64,000 nt of DNA from Chaetorhynchus papuensis (taxonomy: Eukaryota > Chordata > Aves > Passeriformes > Rhipiduridae): NCBI GenBank assembly GCA_013396525.1, contig VWYX01000279.1:62001-126000 (forward strand), in the 5' to 3' direction. The translations under genes and the position numbers were made by a program. Below, one piece after another: positions 48,060 to 56,926 of the stretch. Below the pieces are notes generated by a model. The model made no database searches. It was given only the letters and a program-made list of their open reading frames with translations, and was not told the DNA's origin. Each line of letters begins with the position of its first letter. Position 1 is the stretch's first letter.

Positions 48060-49086
48060 ACCAACAGAGGCAGCACAGGCAATGAACAGGAGAAAATTCA
48101 GTGTAACAGGAAGGGCTTCTACAGGCTTGTCAGCCAGAACAGGAAGGTCGAAGAAAATGTACCCCCTGAAAAGCAATACTGGCAAGCTGATAATATTGAA
48201 GAGGAGAAGGTTGAGGTATTCAAAAACTGTTTTGCCTGAGTCTTCACTAAGTTTCTCTTCCCACACCTTTTGAGTGGACAGGGAGCAGGATGGGGACTGT
48301 GGGATCAATATCCCTCTTAGTGTAAGAGAACACCAGGTTCACCTAAGGAACCAGAACCTACACAGGTCTATGGGACTTGATGAGATGCATCCCAGAGGCT
48401 TAAGGAAATTCAGTGATGTAGTTGTCAAACCACTCTCTACCATATCTGAAAAGTCATGGCAGTCGGGTGAAGGGAAACTGTGAGAAAAAGGGAAATATTG
48501 CACTAATTTTTGAAAAACGTGGAAAGGAGAACCCTGGTAACTGTCAACCTATCGTCTTCACCTCTGTGCCCAGGAAAATGGATCCTCCAAGAAGCCATGT
48601 TAGGGAATATGAAGGACAGGGAGGTAATTTGAGAGAGTCATCAGGGCTTCTCCCAGGGCAAGGCCTGCCTGACCAGCCTTGTGGCCTTGTTTGATGGAAT
48701 GACTGCACCAATGGTCAAGGGCTGTGAACACCATCCACCTGCACTTCTCTAAGGCCTTTGACATGATCCACTACGACGTCCTTCTCTCTAAATTGGATTT
48801 GATGGATTGACTCTTCAGTGCACAAGGAACTGCCTGGATCATGGCATCCAGAGGGTGTGGGTGAGGGGCTCAATGTCCACATGGAGATCAGTGACTAGTA
48901 ATTTTTTTCTCAGGGTTCAATACTGCCAGAGAGTTGGTAGATACCCCATCCCTGGAACCATTCAATGTCAAGCTGGATGGAGTGATAAGAAACTTGATCT
49001 AGTTGAAGGTGTCCTGCTCATTGCAGGGAGTTTGACTAGATGTTTAAAGGCCCCTTCCAGAACAAACTATTCTATGATTCTACGAT
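48060..49086 (+). mobile_element. CR1 with decayed reverse-transcriptase ORF, internally deleted
   Basis: This is the longest CR1 here, about 1 kb. Broken frames between 48082 and 48900 carry CR1 ORF2 landmarks: KGFY and RKVEENVPP near 48110, HRSMGLDEMHPRGLRK (48348-48400), SEKSWQSGEG, GNIALIFEK and ENPGNCQP near 48500-48550, TSVP, and SKAFDMIH-like KAFDMIHYDVLLSKL (48751-48795, motif A region). It ends with IQRVWVRGSMSTWRSVTS at about 48848-48900. It then jumps at about 48903 straight to the 3' UTR ('gataccccatccctggaacc', 'cccttccagaacaaactatt', ctatgattctacgatt). The part that would carry the YADD-type catalytic motif is gone, and stops and frameshifts are numerous. It is dead. Confidence 0.93.
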
Positions 49087-52000
49087 TATTATATTTTATA
49101 GCATTATTTAGAGGTTTAAACTTGGATATCTCAGATCCAGTAATCTTTTCAGATTTCTTAGAATTGTTTTCATAGCATCTGGGATGTGAATTCATCATTT
49201 TTAAGGCTCTGAGGTAGTAATGTGTTTAGTTCAACAGTCCTTCCTATAAGTGTGTCTCAGTGAACATGCCCAGGTTTTTTGCTGAACTGGGGCATTAATC
49301 TTTAATATTATTGCTTTGGCTGTCCAGCTGGATGAACTGTCTGCAATTAGTTACCCTAAAATAACTGCATATGCGCTGACAGATTCAATATCCTCTCTAA
49401 TAAATTGGAAAGATAGGTCCTAGGTGGAGAGCTACCAAGAAGCCGCTGGCAACATGACCGAAGAAAGGATGGCAGGCTTATTTAACAGCTGGTTTCATGA
49501 TATGCTCACATTAATTCCATAGTTCTTCTGAACAAGTCTCATGTTTAACAAGACTGGGTGTGTAGTGTAGCAGATTTTTCCTGCACAGCAGATGGGCACT
49601 GACACGTGTAGACCTGTGTGTATCCAGAGCTGACACGTCTCGTTTGGCTTGTTGTTGTACTGGAAGGACCAACTTTTAATTTGTCCCAAAATTTTCCCAG
49701 CTTTCCATCCGACGCCTTAATGCACAAGCCACACAGATAAGTTATTGTTAAATGACCCATATTAGTTCTCAAAAAAATACTAAAGCCTTTGCCACAACCT
49801 AATTAAAAATGCCTTCCTTCATCTGTCCTGCGTTAGAACCTATCGTGAGAGCGCCTTGAGTAAATGAGTTGGAAGAAATGCTTGTTTTCCTGTAGGATTT
49901 TCCACCTAAATAGCCAGATTTTCAAACTGTGAGACAAGACATGGGATGATCAAGAGTATGCCTCTGCTGAAATCTGAAGGGGAATTTATTGGGAGAAAAA
50001 TAAAACCATTTCTCATGGTAACTCTGTAGATAAAGGCAGTAGGCACTGGTGATGTCTTACAGGATTGAATCCTGGTGCTTTAAACCTCATTAACAAATAT
50101 CTCTCTTCTCAGTCCTCAGAATTGCAAGCAGAGACACATCATGGGAGTGTGGATCTGTTATTTTTCCTTTCAGGTACTGAAATTCCAATGTCTGTTCCAC
50201 ACTCATCATTAAGGGTATCTCCATAGCCAAACGGAGAAGTTACATATTTTTAGAAGGTGACACCACATGTCCTATAAAGGTCTTTCCTACAAATAAGAAC
50301 CAGAAAATATAATAATCCTTTCAGAAAACCACTTCACGCCTACACCTTTTTTTCTCATGATCTTTTGTTTTCCAATGTTTTTTCGTGTTTAGTTGTTGCA
50401 TTTTTTGAGAAATATGTTAATATTATTTGCTTTTTAAAAACTTCCAACAGTTTAATTCCTTTCATTAAATGAACCTTATTTTTTTGTTATTTTGAGCTAG
50501 TGTTTCTCCCTACTGTTTTCAGGAAAAAAAATCTATTCTTTCACATTTATGTCTGCAGCTGATCATGATTCTGCAGCATTCTCTCTCTCCTATTTTCTTC
50601 ATTGATCCACTGTCTACTAAATATTTACTGTTACATTTCAAATTCACCCAGCTGTCTGTTCATTTTTTGTATTTTTCTGGATACATCCATCTCCCTCTCT
50701 TCTCACAAAGACCAGTTCTTAGATGATGTCACACACAACACTGATTTTCTCTAGTTGTTTGGGGGTTTTTTTGTTGAGTTTGTTTTATACAGGGCTGTTG
50801 GAATGTTTTCAGGAAAATCCAAATATACTGAGGATTATTCCATCATGTGATTCTTTTCCCTTCCTTCCTGTTCTTGTCTAGAACCAACTGTGCATTTTAC
50901 CTACATCTGACTCCCACCTCATTTGGGAGGAAAGGTAACTCCTTATAGAGACACTTCCAGAGCAGAAATATCTTCTTACACATCTACTTTAAGACAGGAT
51001 GAATTGCCTCTGGAAAATTCTTTTTCCAAGGACTGTAGATAGAAACTAGAGATCTCTAGGATTTTTCTGGTTTTTAGGTGAGGTGAATCTCATCTACATT
51101 TATTTCTTTTATCTGCTCTGCTGACAATGGACCATAAGAATGATTGGAAAAGAAAGTAAGAATGTCCCTGGGAGCTGCACCTTGGGAGCATTTTTAAAGT
51201 AGACGTCAATTACAAGGAACTTTGGATTTCTTTTCATGCATGATTTATAATTTTTTTATATGTCACTTGTTATTTATACTCAATAAGTTGGGTCCTTTTC
51301 ACCTGCCTGAGGCAAAGAAGTAGATGTCATTTACTGATTTAGCATTTAAAAATTATAATTCTTAATTATTATTTTACATTAGGAAATGATTTTAATAAAT
51401 GCAGGAAAAATTATTAGGAAAAAAACTTTCTTTTTCTATTTCTATTGAGTAGTCTTTCCTTCAAGGTGCTTAGGACTTGTATTTTGTGGATTTCCAGGGC
51501 AAAAGCACAGCCCTGGCAAATGCTAATTTCCTCGGCAGAGTGCAGCTCAGAGGTCTCAGTCAGAAAGAAGCAAATCGTCAGATGTTGCCAGGTTTGAATA
51601 AACTGATTTGTTACATCTGTTCACTTTCCTGCCCAGAGAATCCCTCCCTGCCTTTCTATCTATCTCCTTCTCTGAACCCCTGGAGCAGGAAGATTCTGCC
51701 TTAAAGCTACTGGGATTAATTATAACCAACTAATACAAACTCTCTGTTTACCCACACTGCTTCACAGAGGTTTAGAGAACACCTGAAACGATCCCCAAAT
51801 GTGAGCACATGCATTATTTAGGCAGTCTTCCTCAGATTATAATTTTAGTTCTTCTACTCACTGTAAAAATGTCTGCAAAAGTAAGGGGTTGGGGGGGTAG
51901 GTAAGAAGACAGGAGAAACATCCCAGAAGGAAAGTCCCACTAGCTTTAGGTCAGACTGAAAAAAATCCAATAAAATTTAAATTTTTGGACAAAACTGTTA

Positions 52001-52611
52001 CTTATTTTTCTCAGTTTTGTGGTGGGTTTTTTAAAATAGTATATCCTAAACTCCCAATTATGTTAATTCAGTGTGCTGACTTTGAATTTTTTCAGAGCAA
52101 TGGTTTAGGAGAAAAAGGGAACTTTTCTTAATGGAAGGTCTTGTTTTTCCTATGGAAAAGAAGAAAAAGACACTTGTACTACCTTGTGCTTCTCCCTTCC
52201 TCATCAACTAATTTTCCATTTGATGTTTCCTGGCTCTCTACCAGTTTCTATTTCTCAACCATTCCTCTTGCAGTGTTGTTGTTATCTGCCTGCCACTGAT
52301 GGCATCCTACAGGATTTGGGCTATTAAGAGATGTAGGATGGGATTCATTTCACCAAGAGTCATCTGGTGCCTGCCATCCCTTTGAAGATAAAAGAGAGAA
52401 ATAAGCATTTCCAAGGAGTAATTTATCAATCCCAATTTCCAAAACAGATCAAATGTATTGTTCCGTTAAAGTCAGCTTCTCTGATGATGATCAAGAGAGG
52501 TGAGAACAACTAACTCACATCTGTAGGTCCATTTAGATGGCTAAACTTCAGTGTAGGCTTGATCCCAACTTCTCCCGGTGGTAAGAATGACATGAGAGGG
52601 TGTGGGACCTC
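49087..52611. other. Single-copy DNA, no gene seen
   Basis: T-rich sequence with GTTT-type runs near 50755-50785 and a G-rich spot at 51883-51899. Frames are short and unrecognised. A few stretches (49430-49760) are less AT-rich, without repeats or exons. Confidence 0.55.
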
Positions 52612-52677
52612 GTAGAATCAGAGTAGAATTGTTAACGTTGGAAAGCCCTCCAAGACCATCAAGTCAAAGTCTTAACC
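52612..52677 (-). mobile_element. CR1 3' tail, left part of interrupted copy
   Basis: The plus strand reads gtagaatcagagtagaattg, 'ttggaaagccctccaagacc', 'atcaagtcaaagtcttaacc'. This is an antisense CR1 end cut at TTAACC by the palindromic element and resumed at 53438. Confidence 0.9.
52672..52677. repeat. Left target-site duplication TTAACC
   Basis: TTAACC directly precedes the TGT end of the palindromic element and is repeated at 53438-53443 directly after its ACA end. The sequence belongs to the interrupted CR1. Confidence 0.7.
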
Positions 52678-52908
52678 TGTTGCTGTTGCAACGTGGACTC
52701 ATAGAAAAACCACACAAAGTCCAGGGTCAGGTAGAAATGGCGACAAGGCCGATTTAATGTTTTTTTTCCCGAGGCTTTTATATGTTAGTTCAAAAAATGT
52801 GAGTTAAATGGCATAAAGTAATTGGTTCTCTGGCCACCCACCCCTCGAGGGGATTGGCCCAACTCTGGAATGTCCATTCCCAAATGTTTTTCTACTTTAA
52901 GCCATAAC
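52678..52908 (-). mobile_element. Left arm, LTR-like, minus orientation
   Basis: Read on the minus strand from TGTTATGGCTTAAAG at 52908, it has gggCCAATcccctcg, a TATA-like catATAAAAgcctcggg, then cATTAAAtcgg, and ends GTTGCAACAGCAACA. This is the order CCAAT, TATA, poly(A) signal, CA end expected of U3-R-U5. The similarity to the other arm continues beyond the TGTTATGG point toward the centre, so the inner LTR boundary is not certain. Confidence 0.6.
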
Positions 52909-53203
52909 AATCCGGCAAAACAAGTCGCAGGTGCGAATACTTATGAAACTGGTAACTTTGTTTTAGATAGCTTGCATGAAAGACAGAGTTCTCACAAAAT
53001 CCTAGAGAGCTGAAGAAATTCACTGCTGAAGCTTTTTCAGCATCCACATTTGTAGATGCTGAAAAATTTTTAGCAGAGAAATCCTTCCAATTTCTGATCA
53101 TTCTGTGAGAGCTCTGCTGTTCTCACACAAACTATGAAAAACAGTGCTACAGTTTTGTAAACTAATTCCTTTATCTCACACCTGCCGCTTGGTGCACAGA
53201 CAT

Positions 53204-53437
53204 TGTTATGGTCTCAACTAGAAAAACGCTTGGGAATGGACATCTTAGAGTTGGGCCAATCCCCTCAAGGGGTGGATGGCCAGAGAACCGATTACTTTAT
53301 GCCATTTAACTCATTTTTTGTGAACTAACACATAAGAACCTCGGAAAAATCATTAAAGGGGTTCATGCCGCCATTGCTACCTGACCCTGGAATCCATGTG
53401 GTTTTTCTACGCGTCTGTGCTACAACAGCGACACACA
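53204..53437 (+). mobile_element. Right arm, LTR-like, plus orientation
   Basis: From TGTTATGGTCTCAAC it shows ggCCAATcccctc, a degraded TATA position (acataagaacctcgg), cATTAAAgggg, and the end gctacaacagcgacacaca. It mirrors the left arm with about 80% identity by eye, so the two arms have diverged since they formed. It is repeated with no difference seen at 54940-55173 because of the duplicated contig segment. Confidence 0.6.
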
Positions 53438-53512
53438 TTAACCCCGCACTGCCAAGTCCAGCTCTAAACCATGTCCCCAAGTGCCACAGCCACATGTTTT
53501 TTGAAACTCCTT
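53438..53512 (-). mobile_element. CR1 fragment, right part of interrupted copy
   Basis: TTAACC, 'ccgcactgccaagtccagct', 'ctaaaccatgtccccaagtg', 'ccacagccacatgttttttg' continue the antisense CR1 that stops at 52677. The direct repeat TTAACC is at 53438-53443. Confidence 0.9.
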
Positions 53513-54651
53513 CATAACAAATTTAAGGTGGTACTACTGTATTTAAGGATGCATCCATATGACTGCGCCTTGAAAACAGGCATTATTTTATCTCATGCCT
53601 GGGCTGCACCTAATTTATCCAAAAAGAACCAAGAAACAGTGTACTTCTTACTTTTATTTTGATTAGTGTAGATCAGACAATCTGATTACTTGGTAAGGCA
53701 GACAAACAAGCACCAGGGGCCATAATTCACCCTCTTTTATATCCTGAATTTCTCTCCTAGAGCAAGAATTGAGTTTGAATTCAACCAGTGCCATTTTCCA
53801 CTCAAGCTGTAGTTGCACCTACAATACCACATGCTGTTTATACTCGCATGCCCTCAGCTTTTCCATCCTCCTTCCTAAATCCCTTGCCCCTGTACTTAAA
53901 CAACTTAATAAGCCCATGTTTCCAGCTGATTCTGCACTGCAATAAAGGCTATACAGTCCTTCTAGCTGCTTTCTACTGTAAATGCATTCTTCCTCTTTAT
54001 CTGTGCTATCTATTCATTAAATATGTATCTTTCTACTGGAGTTTTTAATCACCACAGGGATCTATTCCATTTCCGTGTGAATGATTTTTTTTTTTTTTTG
54101 TGCAAAGAGGAAAACATACTTTTAATGTAGAGACTACACTACATGTTGTTCGACTGATTACATCTTGCCCCTGCTTCATCTTCTTTGTACATAAATGTAC
54201 TCACGTCACACATTTCAATTGCTGAAAGGACAAAAAGTTCAAAATGGATGGGAGAAGACATTCTTAACAGATGCTTTTCCAGTATCTCAACCCTTGCTTC
54301 CCTCTCTGCCATGAATTAAAATATTAATCATAGCAAGCTCTTTAAATCTGAGTGTCTGCATTTAAAGAGGAGTGAATTTAGCATACAAGGAAATAAGGCA
54401 CTGGCTGTTGGAGCACAAGTCAGGCATGTGTTATCTGCAGCCTGGGATGGAGGAGAGCATCCAAATGGCCCTGCCGGTGCACACATGCCTTGTGTGCTCC
54501 TACCCACACCTTTTTGGGCCAGTTTGTCCCATGCTTAGGGACACCACCATGTTTTCAAATGGTTAAACAGCAAGCTGGACTGCTTTGGGCCACTTAGGTG
54601 AAGAATGGGGCAAGTCTTGCTTGAGCCGATAAAAAGACGCAATCTTGTCTC
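53513..54651. other. Single-copy DNA inside the duplicated segment
   Basis: No repeat family or exon was recognised. A T run of about 15 lies near 54086-54100. The frames 53788-54048 and 54372-54566 recur at +1736 with the same protein only because the segment is duplicated. Confidence 0.55.
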
Positions 54652-54906
54652 TCCAGAATGAGAGGAAATGGCCTTACGTTGTGCCAGGAGAGGTTTAGAT
54701 TAGATATTAGGAAAAATTCCTCCACTGAAAGGATGGTCAGACATTGGAACAAACACGAGGGCACCAGGGAACCGGAGAATAGGTACCAATGAAATGGCAG
54801 AGTCACCATCCCTGGAATTGTTCAAAAGGGTGTGGATGTGGCACATGGGGATGTGGTTTAGTGGTGAACACAGTGGTGCTGAGTTAATGGTTGGACTCAG
54901 TCTTAG
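54652..54906 (+). mobile_element. CR1 3' region, truncated at contig end
   Basis: It contains 'gaatgagaggaaatggcctt', 'gtgccaggagaggtttagat', 'tagatattaggaaaaattcc', 'ggcagagtcaccatccctgg' and 'gtggatgtggcacatgggga', and stops at gactcagtcttag beside the N. The 3' tail of this copy is missing here but present in the second copy, where it ends at 56675. Confidence 0.93.
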
Positions 54907-54907
54907 N
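54907..54907. other. Single N at a contig join
   Basis: One N separates the end of one contig (CR1, ...cagtcttag) from the start of sequence already present at 53172. A lone N between overlapping contigs is a typical scaffolding mark for a gap of zero or negative size. Confidence 0.9.
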
Positions 54908-55173
54908 TATCTCACACCTGCCGCTTGGTGCACAGACATTGTTATGGTCTCAACTAGAAAAACGCTTGGGAATGGACATCTTAGAGTTGGGCCAATCCCC
55001 TCAAGGGGTGGATGGCCAGAGAACCGATTACTTTATGCCATTTAACTCATTTTTTGTGAACTAACACATAAGAACCTCGGAAAAATCATTAAAGGGGTTC
55101 ATGCCGCCATTGCTACCTGACCCTGGAATCCATGTGGTTTTTCTACGCGTCTGTGCTACAACAGCGACACACA

Positions 55174-55248
55174 TTAACCCAGCACTGCCAAGTCCAGCTC
55201 TAAACCATGTCCCCAGGTGCCACAGCCACATGTTTTTTGAAACTCCTT
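55174..55248 (-). mobile_element. CR1 fragment (second copy)
   Basis: Same CR1 remnant as 53438-53512, with 'cccagcactgccaagtccag' in place of 'ccccgcactgcc' and 'ccccaggtgcc' in place of 'ccccaagtgcc'. Confidence 0.9.
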
Positions 55249-56387
55249 CATAACAAATTTAAGGTGGTACTACTGTATTTAAGGATGCATCCATATGACT
55301 GCGCCTTGAAAACAGGCATTATTTTATCTCATGCCTGGGCTGCACCTAATTTATCCAAAAAGAACCAAGAAACAGTGTACTTCTTACTTTTATTTTGATT
55401 AGTGTAGATCAGACAATCTGATTACTTGGTAAGGCAGACAAACAAGCACCAGGGGCCATAATTCACCCTCTTTTATATCCTGAATTTCTCTCCTAGAGCA
55501 AGAATTGAGTTTGAATTCAACCAGTGCCATTTTCCACTCAAGCTGTAGTTGCACCTACAATACCACATGCTGTTTATACTCGCATGCCCTCAGCTTTTCC
55601 ATCCTCCTTCCTAAATCCCTTGCCCCTGTACTTAAACAACTTAATAAGCCCATGTTTCCAGCTGATTCTGCACTGCAATAAAGGCTATACAGTCCTTCTA
55701 GCTGCTTTCTACTGTAAATGCATTCTTCCTCTTTATCTGTGCTATCTATTCATTAAATATGTATCTTTCTACTGGAGTTTTTAATCACCACAGGGATCTA
55801 TTCCATTTCCGTGTGAATGATTTTTTTTTTTTTTTGTGCAAAGAGGAAAACATACTTTTAATGTAGAGACTACACTACATGTTGTTCGACTGATTACATC
55901 TTGCCCCTGCTTCATCTTCTTTGTACATAAATGTACTCACGTCACACATTTCAATTGCTGAAAGGACAAAAAGTTCAAAATGGATGGGAGAAGACATTCT
56001 TAACAGATGCTTTTCCAGTATCTCAACCCTTGCTTCCCTCTCTGCCATGAATTAAAATATTAATCATAGCAAGCTCTTTAAATCTGAGTGTCTGCATTTA
56101 AAGAGGAGTGAATTTAGCATACAAGGAAATAAGGCACTGGCTGTTGGAGCACAAGTCAGGCATGTGTTATCTGCAGCCTGGGATGGAGGAGAGCATCCAA
56201 ATGGCCCTGCCGGTGCACACATGCCTTGTGTGCTCCTACCCACACCTTTTTGGGCCAGTTTGTCCCATGCTTAGGGACACCACCATGTTTTCAAATGGTT
56301 AAACAGCAAGCTGGACTGCTTTGGGCCACTTAGGTGAAGAATGGGGCAAGTCTTGCTTGAGCCGATAAAAAGACGCAATCTTGTCTC
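55249..56387. other. Single-copy DNA (second copy of duplicated segment)
   Basis: Repeats the content of 53513-54651, with no difference that I saw. No gene or repeat family was recognised. Confidence 0.55.
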
Positions 56388-56675
56388 TCCAGAATGAGAG
56401 GAAATGGCCTTATGTTGTGCCAGGAGAGGTTTAGATTAGATATTAGGAAAAATTCCTCCACTGAAAGGATGGTCAGACATTGGAACAAACACGAGGGCAC
56501 CAGGGAACCAGAGAATAGGTACCAATGAAATGGCAGAGTCACCATCCCTGGAATTGTTCAAAAGGGTGTGGATGTGGCACATGGGGATGTGGTTTAGTGG
56601 TGAACACAGTGGTGCTGAGTTAATGGTTGGACTCAGTCTTAGAGGTTTGTTGCAACCCAAATGATCCTTTGATAC
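56388..56675 (+). mobile_element. CR1 3' region (complete 3' end)
   Basis: The same copy as 54652-54906, here with its true 3' end: gactcagtcttagaggtttg, ttgcaacccaaatgatcctttg. The frame 56436-56756 (-) is antisense to it. Confidence 0.95.
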
Positions 56676-56707
56676 CGTATTACTGCTGTAGGCTCCCTTG
56701 GTAGAAA

Positions 56708-56926
56708 TCGGTTGGATATTAGGAAAAATTTGTTTACTGAGAGAGAGGTTAGACATTGGAACAGTCTCCCCAGGAAAGTGGTGGAGTCACTATCCCTGGA
56801 AATATTAAAAAAACAAGTTTACAGGGCGCTTCCTGACATGGATGAGCGGGCACAGTGGCATTCAGTTAAAGATTGGGCTTCATGATCTTGGAAGTCCTTT
56901 CCAGCCTTAATGATTCTATGATTCTA
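56708..56926 (+). mobile_element. CR1 3' region
   Basis: It contains 'ttggatattaggaaaaattt', 'agacattggaacagtctccc', 'gtggtggagtcactatccct', 'catgatcttggaagtccttt' and 'aatgattctatgattct'. A second sense CR1, only 32 bases after the previous one, so the two are head to tail. Confidence 0.95.

Larger units (their letters stand above)
52678..53437. mobile_element. Near-palindromic LTR-like element (760 b)
   Basis: The whole element is one imperfect inverted repeat around a centre near 53049.5. It starts TGTTGCTGTTGCAACG and ends CTACAACAGCGACACACA, giving TGT...ACA ends with a 6-base direct repeat TTAACC on both sides. Shared arm blocks include 'atagaaaaaccacac' against 'gtggtttttctacgc', 'ccagggtcaggta', 'gttaaatggcataaagtaat', 'ggttctctggcca' and 'ggggattggcccaactct'. 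At the centre, tttttcagcatc (53033-53044) pairs with gatgctgaaaaa (53055-53066), leaving almost no loop. It is non-coding. It may be two LTRs joined in opposite orientation or a palindromic non-autonomous transposon. Confidence 0.85.
53172..54906 (+). repeat. First copy of a 1735-base direct duplication
   Basis: Starts tatctcacacctgccgcttg and ends ggttggactcagtcttag. It is repeated at 54908-56642 at a constant offset of 1736. I saw four substitutions (53445 C/A, 53480 A/G, 54677 C/T, 54774 G/A) and no indel, even in the T run near 54086. It contains most of the right palindrome arm, the CR1 remnant, single-copy sequence and most of a sense CR1. Confidence 0.97.
54908..56642 (+). repeat. Second copy of the 1735-base duplication
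   Basis: Matches 53172-54906 at about 99.8%. It runs on without a break into the natural CR1 tail (agaggtttgttgcaaccc...), while the first copy runs on naturally to the left. So the two copies complement each other exactly as overlapping contigs would. Confidence 0.97.

Noticed and set aside
48274..48694. Two overlapping frames resembling reverse transcriptase
   Set aside because: They are fragments of a dead CR1 ORF2, frameshifted and stopped, not a host gene.
53788..55784. Pairs of identical small proteins 1736 bases apart, looking like a gene family
   Set aside because: The identity comes from the duplicated contig segment joined by one N.
56436..56756. 106-codon minus-strand frame
   Set aside because: Antisense to a CR1 3' region and the start of the next CR1.
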